From Shimia sp040225985 (GTDB lineage Bacteria > Pseudomonadota > Alphaproteobacteria > Rhodobacterales > Rhodobacteraceae): 64,000 nucleotides of DNA. The translations under genes and the position numbers were made by a program. Below are positions 34,695-42,669 of this stretch, one piece after another; positions within the stretch are counted from its first letter, which is position 1; each line of letters opens with the position of its first letter. Below the pieces are notes generated by a model. The model was not told where the DNA came from, searched no databases, and worked only from the letters and a program-made list of their open reading frames with translations. Location of the stretch: assembly GCF_040225985.1 (NCBI RefSeq), contig NZ_JBBPEU010000005.1, forward strand, positions 124,001 to 188,000. Reading direction: 5' to 3'.

Positions 34695-35882
34695 ATGGAC
34701 GGCGCACCAATTGAAATTGAGATGCATGAACGGCTCGAGACCATCGGTCAGGCCGATTGGGATGCGTGCAGTTGCCCCGAGGCGGCTGAGGGCGGGCGCC
34801 CGAACGACCCGTTCACCACTTACCGGTTTCTGCATGCGATCGAGGAAAGCGGCTCTGTCGGGCCGGGCACGGGTTGGCAGCCCCGCTATCTGACCGCGCG
34901 TGCGGCGGGTCAGGTGATTGCCTGCGCCCCGCTTTATGCAAAGTCGCATTCGCAGGGCGAGTACGTGTTCGACTATAGCTGGGCCCATGCTTACGAAAAT
35001 GCGGGTGGGCGCTATTATCCCAAACTGCAGGTTGCGGTACCTTTCACGCCGGTGACCGGCCATCGTCTTTTGACCCGTCCCGGTTTTGAAGAGATCGGGC
35101 GCGCGGCGCTGGTGCAGGGAATGGTGCAGGTTGGCGCGGACAATGATCTGTCGTCCTTGCACCTGACATTTTGTTCTGAACCGGATGTCGAAGCAGGCAA
35201 ACAAATGGGATTGTTGCACCGGACCGGCCAGCAATTTCATTGGGTGAACACCGGATATGAGTCTTTCGACGCATTCCTCGCCTCCCTTTCTTCGCGCAAG
35301 CGCAAGAACATCCGCAAAGAGCGCGCTGTGGCACAACGTTTTGGTGGAGACATCCTTTGCCTTACTGGGGATGATATCCAACCCAACCACTGGGATGCGA
35401 TGTGGCGCTTTTATCAGGACACCGGCGCGCGCAAATGGGGCACGCCCTACCTGACGCGCGCTTTCTTTGACCGCGCACATGAAACACTGCGCAATGATAT
35501 CCTGTTAGTCTTCGCAATGCGGGACGGGCAGGCCGTAGCGGGGGCGATGAACCTGATTGGTCAAGAGGCGCTTTTTGGCCGGTATTGGGGCTGTGTCGAG
35601 GATCATCCCTTCCTGCATTTCGAACTGTGTTACTATCAGGCAATGGATTGGGCGATTGAACAGGGTCTGGCACGTATCGAAGCCGGTGCCCAGGGAGAGC
35701 ACAAGCTTGCCAGGGGCTATCTTCCGGTAACCACGCATTCGCTGCATTGGCTGCGAGATCCGGGATTTGCCGATGCGGTCGCGAACTATCTCGAGGCCGA
35801 GCGTAACGCGGTCGCAGAAGAGATTGAGGTCATGACTGCTTGGGGCCCCTTCCGAAAAGACAAACGAGAGGATCACGAATGA
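34695..35882 (+). CDS. FemAB-like GNAT protein (DUF482/PF04339)
   Basis: A 395-residue protein matching the peptidogalycan/DUF482 family: FDYSWAHAYENAGGRYYPKLQ, then PFTPVTGHR in the first half, SSRKRKNIRKERA in the middle, and a C-terminal GNAT-like fold ending ARIEAGAQGEHKLARGYLP. The substrate is not known. I chose ATG 34695 for its AGGGGG site; TTG 34644 overlaps the previous stop and ATG 34671 is a third option. Its stop overlaps the next ATG (ATGA). Confidence 0.85.
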   Translation: MDGAPIEIEMHERLETIGQADWDACSCPEAAEGGRPNDPFTTYRFLHAIEESGSVGPGTGWQPRYLTARAAGQVIACAPLYAKSHSQGEYVFDYSWAHAYENAGGRYYPKLQVAVPFTPVTGHRLLTRPGFEEIGRAALVQGMVQVGADNDLSSLHLTFCSEPDVEAGKQMGLLHRTGQQFHWVNTGYESFDAFLASLSSRKRKNIRKERAVAQRFGGDILCLTGDDIQPNHWDAMWRFYQDTGARKWGTPYLTRAFFDRAHETLRNDILLVFAMRDGQAVAGAMNLIGQEALFGRYWGCVEDHPFLHFELCYYQAMDWAIEQGLARIEAGAQGEHKLARGYLPVTTHSLHWLRDPGFADAVANYLEAERNAVAEEIEVMTAWGPFRKDKREDHE

Positions 35883-36169
35883 CCGAAAAACTGAGCGAGA
35901 CAGCCCGAGATGCCATGTTGGCACCGCTGCTGGAAAGCGGCTGGGAGATGCTTGAAGATCGCGACGCTATTCGCAAGACCTTCCGCTTTGACAGCTTTAT
36001 TTCCGCGATGGGGTGGATGACACGTGCCGCGTTTTGGGCCGAGAAGTGGGACCATCATCCCGAATGGTTCAACGTCTACAACCGTGTCGATGTTCTGCTG
36101 ACCACGCATGATGTGGATGGTCTAAGCGCGCTTGACGTCAAATTGGCACGCAAGATGGATACGCTTTGA
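35879..36169 (+). CDS. 4a-hydroxytetrahydrobiopterin dehydratase (PCD)
   Basis: A 96-residue pterin-4a-carbinolamine dehydratase with the diagnostic EKWDHHPEWFNVYNRV motif. It regenerates dihydrobiopterin after aromatic amino acid hydroxylation; many bacteria carry it without a hydroxylase nearby. It is last in the RidA-GDPD-FemAB-like run by a 4-base overlap. A terminator follows. Confidence 0.92.
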   Translation: MTEKLSETARDAMLAPLLESGWEMLEDRDAIRKTFRFDSFISAMGWMTRAAFWAEKWDHHPEWFNVYNRVDVLLTTHDVDGLSALDVKLARKMDTL

Positions 36170-36186
36170 CCGCACAAAGACGCAAA

Positions 36187-36216
36187 GAAGGGGCCGACTG
36201 GGCCCCTCTTGTTTTA
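36187..36216. terminator. terminator after PCD gene
   Basis: AGGGGCC (36189-36195) pairs with GGCCCCT (36201-36207) and is followed by CTTGTTTT. It lies between the convergent PCD and peroxiredoxin genes. Confidence 0.7.
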
Positions 36217-36233
36217 TGCTTCGCGTTTGCGGA

Positions 36234-36722
36234 TCAAAGGTGACCAAGCAACGTTTCACCTGCAGTCAGGTCGCAAACGCCGCGCTCTTCTTCCTCTTGT
36301 ATCCAGGTCACCACGCCGTCATCCACAATCGCGGCAAAGCGGCGGGTGCGGTTAATAAAGCCGACTGGCGCTGCAGAAAAATCCAGCCCCATGGCCAGTG
36401 TTAGTGCGCCATCAGGATCGGACAACATAGTGATCCCCGCTTTGTCCGCACCGGTATCCGCCTCCCAGGCTTGCATCACCCAAGGGTCGTTCACAGACAT
36501 GCACACGATGTCATCGACACCCTTTGCGCGGATGGCGTCAGCGTTGCGCATAAAGCTGGGCACATGAGCGGCCGAGCAGGTGGAAGTAAACGCGCCGGGA
36601 ACCCCGAACAACGCGACTTTGCGGCCCTTGAAAATTGAATCCAGCGCCACTGGTTCCGGCCCGGCTTCTCCGAGCTTCATCAAAGCGCCTTCGGGCAGCT
36701 TGTCCCCTGCAGAAATCGTCAT
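36234..36722 (-). CDS. peroxiredoxin, Prx5-like
   Basis: A 162-residue thiol peroxidase. The GVPGAFTSTCSAAHVPSF motif contains the peroxidatic cysteine (TSTC), and FAAIVDDGVVTWIQ near the end is typical of the Prx5 group. It reduces hydrogen peroxide or organic peroxides with a thiol donor. I chose ATG 36722 with AGGA upstream. It is divergent from the ferredoxin reductase gene at 36809 with 86 bases between them. Confidence 0.9.
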   Translation of the reverse strand: MTISAGDKLPEGALMKLGEAGPEPVALDSIFKGRKVALFGVPGAFTSTCSAAHVPSFMRNADAIRAKGVDDIVCMSVNDPWVMQAWEADTGADKAGITMLSDPDGALTLAMGLDFSAAPVGFINRTRRFAAIVDDGVVTWIQEEEERGVCDLTAGETLLGHL

Positions 36723-36808
36723 CACATGTCCTTTGTTGGTTTGCGTTTTCCTAACGCGTGGATATAGGCTCGCGTGTGAAAAAGGAAACTCAAACCCATG
36801 GAGGGGGT

Positions 36809-38017
36809 ATGACACACGTTGTTGTGATAGGAGCGGGTCAGGCGGGGTCATCCCTCGTGGCGAAACTGCGCAATGGCGGTTTTCAGGGCAAGGTCACCCT
36901 AATCGGAGAAGAACCCGTCGCACCCTACCAGCGCCCCCCTTTGTCGAAGAAATATCTATTGGGTGAAATGGACCTTGATCGCCTTTTGCTGCGCCCAGAG
37001 AGTTTTTATTCAGAAAACGGGATCGACCTGCATCTCAATGAAACCGTTCAATCCATTGATGTGGCCGGCCAGGCGGTCGTGGCGGGCGGACACCGCATCA
37101 ATTATGATGAACTGGTTCTGACAACAGGGTCCGTGCCCCGGCGGTTGCCGGCGGCTATTGGCGGGCTGCTGGACAGCGTCTACGTCGTGCGGGATCTCAA
37201 AGATGTCGATTCGATGGCCCCTGAATTTGCCGAGGGCAAACGGGTTCTGATTGTAGGTGGCGGGTATATCGGTCTTGAGGCGGCGGCTGTTGCGGCCTCG
37301 CGCGGGTTGGATGTCACTTTGGTCGAGATGGCGGACCGTATTCTACAGCGCGTGGCGGCGCCTGAAACCTCCGACTACTTCCGCACTTTGCACAGCGGAA
37401 AGGGCGTCAGGATTTTGGAAGGCGTGGGACTAGACCATCTCACCGGGGACAAAAAAGTGAGCGGCGCCAAACTTACCGACGGCACAGAACTTGACGTGGA
37501 TTTTGTGATCGTCGGTGTTGGCATCAGCCCCGCCACGGCGTTGGCGGAGGCGGCCGGTTTGGACATTGAGAACGGGATCAAGACCGACGCTCAGGGGCGG
37601 ACCTCGGTGCCGCATATCTGGGCAGCAGGCGATTGCGCATCGTTCCCCTACAAAGGCGCGCGCATCCGACTGGAAAGCGTGCCGAACGCCATTGATCAGG
37701 CTGAAATCGTTGCTGAGAATATCATGGGGGCGGACAAGGACTATGTCGCCAAGCCCTGGTTCTGGTCGGATCAGTATGATGTCAAACTGCAAATCGCCGG
37801 CCTGAATACGGGATATGACCGTGTCGTGACCCGCGAAGGTGGCGGCGGCTCAGTATCGTTCTGGTACTATCAAGGGGATCAGCTTCTTGCGGTGGACGCC
37901 ATGAATGCGCCGCGCGACTACATGATCGGAAAACGCCTGATCGAATCCGGCAAGTCGCCCGCGCCTGAGACGGTTGCGGATCCGGACACCGACATGAAAG
38001 CGCTGATGAAGTTGTGA
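36809..38017 (+). CDS. FAD-dependent ferredoxin reductase-like oxidoreductase
   Basis: A 402-residue flavoprotein of the CamA/ThcD class. FAD binding is shown by GAGQAGSS near residue 8 and GDCASF near 275; NAD binding by GGGYIGLEAAAVAAS near 150. It passes electrons from NADH to a small redox protein, often a ferredoxin serving a P450 or oxygenase; none is encoded next to it. I chose ATG 36809 after GGAGGGGG. The stop overlaps the rsmD GTG by 4 bases. Confidence 0.88.
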   Translation: MTHVVVIGAGQAGSSLVAKLRNGGFQGKVTLIGEEPVAPYQRPPLSKKYLLGEMDLDRLLLRPESFYSENGIDLHLNETVQSIDVAGQAVVAGGHRINYDELVLTTGSVPRRLPAAIGGLLDSVYVVRDLKDVDSMAPEFAEGKRVLIVGGGYIGLEAAAVAASRGLDVTLVEMADRILQRVAAPETSDYFRTLHSGKGVRILEGVGLDHLTGDKKVSGAKLTDGTELDVDFVIVGVGISPATALAEAAGLDIENGIKTDAQGRTSVPHIWAAGDCASFPYKGARIRLESVPNAIDQAEIVAENIMGADKDYVAKPWFWSDQYDVKLQIAGLNTGYDRVVTREGGGGSVSFWYYQGDQLLAVDAMNAPRDYMIGKRLIESGKSPAPETVADPDTDMKALMKL

Positions 38018-38574
38018 GGATCATTGCCGGACAATTCCGCGGGACAGCCCTTGCCAGTGTCGGCAAAGGGGACGCTGGCGCGCATCTCAGACCCACAACA
38101 GACCGCGTGCGTGAAAGCCTGTTCAATGTTTTGATGGGCGGAAAATTCGGCGATCCCATCACGGGTGCACGGGTTTTGGACCTGTTCGCGGGAACGGGGG
38201 CGCTGGGGCTTGAAGCGCTGTCGCGTGGGGCCAGTCATGTGACCTTTGTCGATGACGGGCGCAAGGCGCAAAGTCTGATCCGCGACAACATTCGGATTAC
38301 GAAAGCCAAATCTGAAACGGGCCTCTCGTCTCGGGATGCGACCCGATTGCCCCCCAATGACGGAGACGCATACGACCTGATCTTTCTTGACCCGCCCTAC
38401 GGTAAGGCGTTGGGACAATCCGCGCTGGCCACTGCCCAAAAGGGCGGCTGGATATCGGAAACGGCCCTGATAGTCTGGGAAGAAAATGCGCCGCAACTAC
38501 CCCCTCAAGGATTCGCGTTACTGGACCAGCGTAAATATGGCGACACTCATGTGACCTTTCTCCAACCGGCCTGA
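38014..38574 (+). CDS. rsmD: 16S rRNA (guanine-N2)-methyltransferase RsmD
   Basis: A 186-residue methyltransferase for 16S rRNA G966. It starts MRIIAGQFRGTAL and has the SAM site DLFAGTGALGLEALSRGA and the catalytic motif LDPPY. The GTG at 38014 overlaps the previous stop (GTGA), so translation is coupled to the reductase. The length is normal. It acts on small-subunit assembly intermediates in the cytoplasm. Confidence 0.92.
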   Translation: MRIIAGQFRGTALASVGKGDAGAHLRPTTDRVRESLFNVLMGGKFGDPITGARVLDLFAGTGALGLEALSRGASHVTFVDDGRKAQSLIRDNIRITKAKSETGLSSRDATRLPPNDGDAYDLIFLDPPYGKALGQSALATAQKGGWISETALIVWEENAPQLPPQGFALLDQRKYGDTHVTFLQPA

Positions 38575-38652
38575 AAACGTAATCAACCCTATGTGATCCC
38601 CCACTTCTGTAAAAATGTGGTAGTGTAACTCAATCACAGCAGGCTCCCGTGT

Positions 38653-38684
38653 GGGTTGGTCCTGCAAATGCAAAGAGCCAACCC
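38653..38684 (+). promoter_or_regulatory. leader hairpin before the DUF2189 gene
   Basis: GGGTTGG (38653-38659) pairs with CCAACCC (38678-38684), with an 18-base loop, 47 bases upstream of the ATG at 38731. It leaves the ribosome site free, so it may be a leader structure; no known riboswitch was recognised. Confidence 0.3.
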
Positions 38685-38730
38685 CCTCGGAGAAACCAAC
38701 GACCTGCCGTGTCTTGCAAGGGAGGTTGAG

Positions 38731-39591
38731 ATGGTTGAGACAATTGGAAACCCGCTGACATGGGGCGTGCGCGCGATCGCAAAAAGCGGTCAAAGTGTGG
38801 ACGAGGCCATCACTCACCTTGGCAGCGATGTACGAGTCACCCCGCGTGTTCAAAGGATTGGCGCGCATAAGGTTGCGTCTGCCCTGCGTGCGGGATGGGT
38901 TGATACACAGAAATTCAGAAGTGATGTCTTCGTCTTGATGGCGATCTATCCTTTTGTGGGGATCGCGCTTTGTGTCGTGGCGTTCAACCTCGCCTTCCTG
39001 CCGGCCTTGTTTCCAATGACCGCAGGCTTTGCCTTGCTGGGGCCCGCGGCGGCGACTGTTCTTTATGTGCAGAACAAACTGGGTGAGAGCGGAGAGGAGC
39101 CTTCGATCCTGTCTGCCGTCAGTGCGCTCAGGTCAAAATCCATGGGGCCAGTTCTGTTTCTATCGATGTATCTGTTGGTGCTGTTTGTCTTCTGGATGGC
39201 AGCGGCGATGTGGGTCTATCGCATTACGCTCGGGCCCGAGTTGCCCGTCGGGGCAACGGCGTTCCTGCGCGATGTTTTGACAACACTTGAAGGCTGGACG
39301 ATGATCTGGCTTGGGTGCGGGATCGGCGCGGTGTTCGCGACTCTTGTGCTGCTTACCTCTTTGGTAAGTTTCCCGATGCTAGTGGATCGGCCAGTGGGCT
39401 TGCCGGTGGCGGTTGCGACATCTCTTCGGGTCGCTGTGAAGAATCCTTTGCCCACGGCCCTCTGGGGTCTCACCGTGGCGGGGCTGTTGTTCTTGGGCAG
39501 TCTGCCGTTCTTTCTGGGTCTGGTGATCGTGTTGCCGGTGCTTGGACACGCGACATGGCACTTCTACCGGGCGGCTGTCCAATTCGAGTGA
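38731..39591 (+). CDS. DUF2189 family membrane protein
   Basis: A 286-residue protein with six or so membrane segments: a pair at about 74-120, a pair at about 145-170, and two at about 205-275. The fold and the GWVDTQKFRSDVFVLMAIYP block fit DUF2189, a membrane family of unknown function common in Rhodobacterales. I chose ATG 38731 after GGGAGG. It is preceded by a 156-base gap with a leader hairpin. Confidence 0.78.
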   Translation: MVETIGNPLTWGVRAIAKSGQSVDEAITHLGSDVRVTPRVQRIGAHKVASALRAGWVDTQKFRSDVFVLMAIYPFVGIALCVVAFNLAFLPALFPMTAGFALLGPAAATVLYVQNKLGESGEEPSILSAVSALRSKSMGPVLFLSMYLLVLFVFWMAAAMWVYRITLGPELPVGATAFLRDVLTTLEGWTMIWLGCGIGAVFATLVLLTSLVSFPMLVDRPVGLPVAVATSLRVAVKNPLPTALWGLTVAGLLFLGSLPFFLGLVIVLPVLGHATWHFYRAAVQFE

Positions 39592-39612
39592 CTCGACCCG
39601 GCACGCAAAATG

Positions 39613-39640
39613 AAAAGGGCCGCCTCAGTGGGCGGCCCTG
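39613..39640. terminator. terminator of the TRAP binding protein
   Basis: A 9-pair stem AGGGCCGCC (39616-39624) with GGCGGCCCT (39631-39639). On the minus strand it ends in TTTTCATTTT. It lies between the convergent DUF2189 and TRAP genes. Confidence 0.75.
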
Positions 39641-39660
39641 TCAGTTCCAGCAGTATTTGC

Positions 39661-40707
39661 TTAATTCATCGGTGCAGAGCTGTCGCGCGTGATCTGAACT
39701 GCAGCGCGTGCATCTTCCACAAGTGTCGCGCCATCTAGGCCCTTCTTGGTCATCTCCGCAATCCAGTTCTGCGTGACGACGTCGCCCAGTTCCTGAATGC
39801 GGGCGGTTTCCGCCTCATTCAGTACAGCAATTTCATTGCCCGCTGCGGTCATGACATCTTTGCCAACCTTGTCACCCGTGTCATGGGCGCGTCCGGCCCA
39901 AGCCGATGCGAAGAAGCCCGAGTTCGCGTCTATGACCGCTTTCAGGTCATCTGGCAGGCTTTCATACTTGGATTTGTTCATCGCCCAGATGAAGTAAAGG
40001 TTGTAAAGCGACTTGTCCCCGGCAACATCGGTGTGGCTGTCGGTCAACTCGTCCAGCTTTAGCGACGGCGACATTTCCCAAGTGATGACACCGCCATCCA
40101 CAACCCCTTTGGACAGGGCTTCGGGGAAGGCAGGCACGGGCATCCCGATCGGCGTTGCGCCGACCTCTTTCAACAAAAGGGTCGCAGGGCGCGAGGGGCC
40201 GCGCAGCTTGAGACCTTCAAAGTCCTCGACGGTCTGCACCGCAGGGCCTTTCTTATGCACAAGGCCGCGGCCATGCATATGCGCTGCGATGACGTGCACA
40301 TCCTTGAAGTCGTCCATCAGGTGTTTTTGCGTAAAGACCCAAGCGGCTTTCGAGGCTTCCTCGGCCGATTTCGTGACCATGAAAGGCAGTTCCATGGCTT
40401 CGGCTTCGGGGAAACGTCCGGGCTGATAACCGGGGATCACCCAGCCGCCGTCAATGGCGCCGTCGCGGATAAGGTCATACTGGCTGGGGGCTTTGCCACC
40501 CAATTGCATGAACGGATAGATTTCGACTTTGATCCGGCCATTGCTGTCTTGCTCCACCTTCTCGGCCCAAGGGCCAATGAAATAGGTGGGATTGGCGGAT
40601 TTTGGCGAAACGAAGTGCTGGAAGCGGAGTGTCACTTCCTGCGCGATAACGTTGGTTGCGGTGAGCCCCAGAAGGGCGGCGAGGGCTGCGGATTTGAGTG
40701 TTTTCAT
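39661..40707 (-). CDS. TRAP transporter substrate-binding protein (DctP family)
   Basis: A 348-residue periplasmic binding protein with a signal peptide (to about 22, NVIAQEV) and DctP-type motifs: FQHFVSPKSANPTYFIGPWA near the start, LKLRGPSRPATLLLKEVGATPIG in the middle and the arginine/AFPEALSKGVVDG ligand region. TRAP systems import organic acids, sugars or osmolytes driven by sodium. No dctQ or dctM membrane subunits are beside it, so it must pair with a system elsewhere or work as a sensor. AGG precedes the ATG. Confidence 0.87.
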   Translation of the reverse strand: MKTLKSAALAALLGLTATNVIAQEVTLRFQHFVSPKSANPTYFIGPWAEKVEQDSNGRIKVEIYPFMQLGGKAPSQYDLIRDGAIDGGWVIPGYQPGRFPEAEAMELPFMVTKSAEEASKAAWVFTQKHLMDDFKDVHVIAAHMHGRGLVHKKGPAVQTVEDFEGLKLRGPSRPATLLLKEVGATPIGMPVPAFPEALSKGVVDGGVITWEMSPSLKLDELTDSHTDVAGDKSLYNLYFIWAMNKSKYESLPDDLKAVIDANSGFFASAWAGRAHDTGDKVGKDVMTAAGNEIAVLNEAETARIQELGDVVTQNWIAEMTKKGLDGATLVEDARAAVQITRDSSAPMN

Positions 40708-40969
40708 ATCCCGAGCCTCCTCCTCGATTGGTGAACGTCAAGCGGCGCTGCTGCGCTGCGGCGTGTGATGGTTATAAGGAGTGCACCGTGGTCTTGCAAA
40801 CGGTTCTCAATCACACGTGTTCCCCTTGTAAGTGTCTATCATGTTGAAATTATTTTCAGAAATTTGACTGCGTGGGAAAAATTCAGCGAAAGTCACGTTG
40901 ACACAAAACGATGGAATCAACCGAAAAAAACCGGTTGATTCCCGTCTTCAGGCCATCTTGCTCTGAGGG
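40708..40969. other. TRAP binding-protein / map intergenic gap
   Basis: This 262-base gap holds no gene. It contains the TRAP gene's upstream DNA (40708-40800, GC-rich), an AT-rich middle around 40840-40900 that could hold its promoter, and the 11-pair hairpin at 40913-40942 listed next. Confidence 0.6.
40913..40942. repeat. perfect 11-pair hairpin downstream of map
   Basis: GGAATCAACCG (40913-40923) pairs perfectly with CGGTTGATTCC (40932-40942), with an A/T-rich 8-base loop. It sits about 30 bases past the map stop and could be its terminator, although no U-run lies outside the stem. Confidence 0.5.
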
Positions 40970-41797
40970 TTAGCCGTAGGTCGGATGAAACTTTCCGGCA
41001 GGCGACAAAGTAAAGATATCAACCCCGTCCGCAGTGACGCCGACCGAGTGTTCAAACTGTGCTGAGAGCGACTTGTCCCGCGTCACCGCAGTCCAGTCAT
41101 CCGCAAGCACCTTGGTTTCGGGGCGCCCCAGATTGACCATCGGTTCAATCGTGAAGAACATGCCTTCTTCCAGAACCGCACCGGTTCCGGCACGGCCATA
41201 GTGGAGCACATTCGGCGGCGCATGAAAAACCTGCCCAAGACCATGGCCGCAGAATTCGCGCACGACCGACATGCGGTGCCCTTCCACGTAAGTCTGGATG
41301 GCATGGCCGATGTCACCGAAAGTATTGCCGGGTTTCACAGCTTCGATCCCGATCATCAGGGCATCGTGCGTGACCTGTATCAGACGTTCGGCCTTGCGGT
41401 TCAGTTTTCCGGCCACGTACATCCGGCTGGTGTCGCCAAACCAACCATCCACGATCACGGTGACATCAATGTTCAGGATATCGCCATCCTTGAGCTTTTT
41501 GTCACCCGGAATGCCATGACAGACGACATGGTTTACCGAGATGCAGCTTGCGTGTTTGTAGCCTCGGTAGCCGATCGTAGCTGATTTAGCACCGGCGTCG
41601 TCGACTTTTTCCTCGATCAGTCGGTCAATTTCACCCGTGGTCTGACCCGGAAAGACATGTTCTGCGATCTCGTCAAGAATACGCGCTGCCAAAGCGCCAG
41701 CCTTGTGCATGCCTGCAAAGTCCGAGTCCTGATGAATCCTGATCCCGTCGCGCGTCTGGCGGCCTTTGCCGATCATGTGCCTGATGCTCCAAATCAT
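40970..41797 (-). CDS. map: type I methionine aminopeptidase Map
   Basis: A 275-residue metallopeptidase that removes the starting methionine after deformylation. The metal ligands are visible: the IDVTVIVDGWFGD region (two aspartates), CGHGLGQVFHAPP (histidine) and FFTIEPMV (glutamate), with the final glutamate in QFEHSVGV. ATG 41797 is the longer start; ATG 41776 (MIGKGRQT) has a similarly weak site and is possible. Deformylase genes for the preceding step lie at 54.7 kb. Confidence 0.95.
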   Translation of the reverse strand: MIWSIRHMIGKGRQTRDGIRIHQDSDFAGMHKAGALAARILDEIAEHVFPGQTTGEIDRLIEEKVDDAGAKSATIGYRGYKHASCISVNHVVCHGIPGDKKLKDGDILNIDVTVIVDGWFGDTSRMYVAGKLNRKAERLIQVTHDALMIGIEAVKPGNTFGDIGHAIQTYVEGHRMSVVREFCGHGLGQVFHAPPNVLHYGRAGTGAVLEEGMFFTIEPMVNLGRPETKVLADDWTAVTRDKSLSAQFEHSVGVTADGVDIFTLSPAGKFHPTYG

Positions 41798-41908
41798 TTG
41801 TTCACAAGGTATTTAAGTGTGTTTTGCCCGGGACGCCAGTGGTCACTTGAAGCACCCTAAGGCGGTCGCGGCAGTTTCTTGGGGGTATTGGAGCGCTGTT
41901 CATGAACG

Positions 41909-42367
41909 CTAGGCCAACTCCTTGGTCATGAAAATGGATGACGTATTCGCCTCATAGTCACCAAAAGGTCCGCAATCCACATAGCCATGCGCCTTGTAAA
42001 GGCTGTGCGCCTGCACAAGCTTATCGCCGGTTTCAAGTTTGACCATGCGCAGGCCCTGCGCCCGTGCGTCGGCTTCAACCTTTTGCATCAAGAGGTGAGC
42101 GATCCCTTTCCCGCGGGCGCGAGGGTCGACAAACATCGACTTGATTTCGCCATAGTCGGTCTTGTTGGCAAGCGCGACACATCCCAGCGCCTTGCCGTCC
42201 TCACGTGCCACATAAAAGTTGATCGAGGGCACGCAGAGTTCTTCAATGTCGAGAAAATGGTTTTCTTCCGGCGCGAACAACGACTGCATCAGCGCATGGC
42301 TTTGGCGCAAAAGCGCCGTGGCTTGCGGGTCTCGGGGATCGGCTGGAAGAACCTTGATCGCGGACAT
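41909..42367 (-). CDS. GNAT family N-acetyltransferase
   Basis: A 152-residue single-domain acetyltransferase. The acetyl-CoA loop GEIKSMFVDPRARGKGIAHLLM is typical, followed by GLRMVKLETGDKLVQAHSLY and GYVDCGPFGDYEANTSS. The substrate cannot be told from the sequence. GACAGG lies just before the ATG. Minus strand; divergent from smc across a 302-base gap. Confidence 0.88.
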   Translation of the reverse strand: MSAIKVLPADPRDPQATALLRQSHALMQSLFAPEENHFLDIEELCVPSINFYVAREDGKALGCVALANKTDYGEIKSMFVDPRARGKGIAHLLMQKVEADARAQGLRMVKLETGDKLVQAHSLYKAHGYVDCGPFGDYEANTSSIFMTKELA

Positions 42368-42669
42368 TTACCTGTCTCCTGTCTGGGAATGTGCATGTTT
42401 GACAGGCCACGGGGCTTGTGTCCAGTAGGGGCGCAAGGGACACTTGCGTCAAAAGACAAAGATTCTCAGGCAAGACCCCTAGGGTAGCATCTGGGCGATG
42501 ACCACGCGAGCCGACGGGCTCTGTGCGAACGGGGTGTCCGCAATCAAGGTTCAATATCTTGTGGATAACTCCTGTGTTCGGGGTATATGCTGTGGTTTGT
42601 CGTTGACTCAGCCACAACCGCTTGGGCAGGCTTTCAGAACACCGAGAATCACGAGGGCATGATCCAGCT
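42368..42669. other. GNAT/smc divergent intergenic region
   Basis: A 302-base gap without a supported gene. It contains small hairpins (for example GAGCC-GAC-GGGCTC near 42510) and a GAGGG site at 42653-42657 before smc. A CTGAGA-like sequence near 42460 drew attention as a possible thiamine riboswitch, but its other parts are missing. I see no clear promoter. Confidence 0.5.

Noticed and set aside
40913..40942. FNR-type binding site
   Set aside because: The halves do not match TTGAT-N4-ATCAA; the long perfect stem fits an RNA hairpin better.
42368..42531. Possible thiamine riboswitch ahead of the GNAT gene
   Set aside because: Only a CTGAGA-like core is present; the other conserved THI-box parts are missing, and the gene is not thiamine related.
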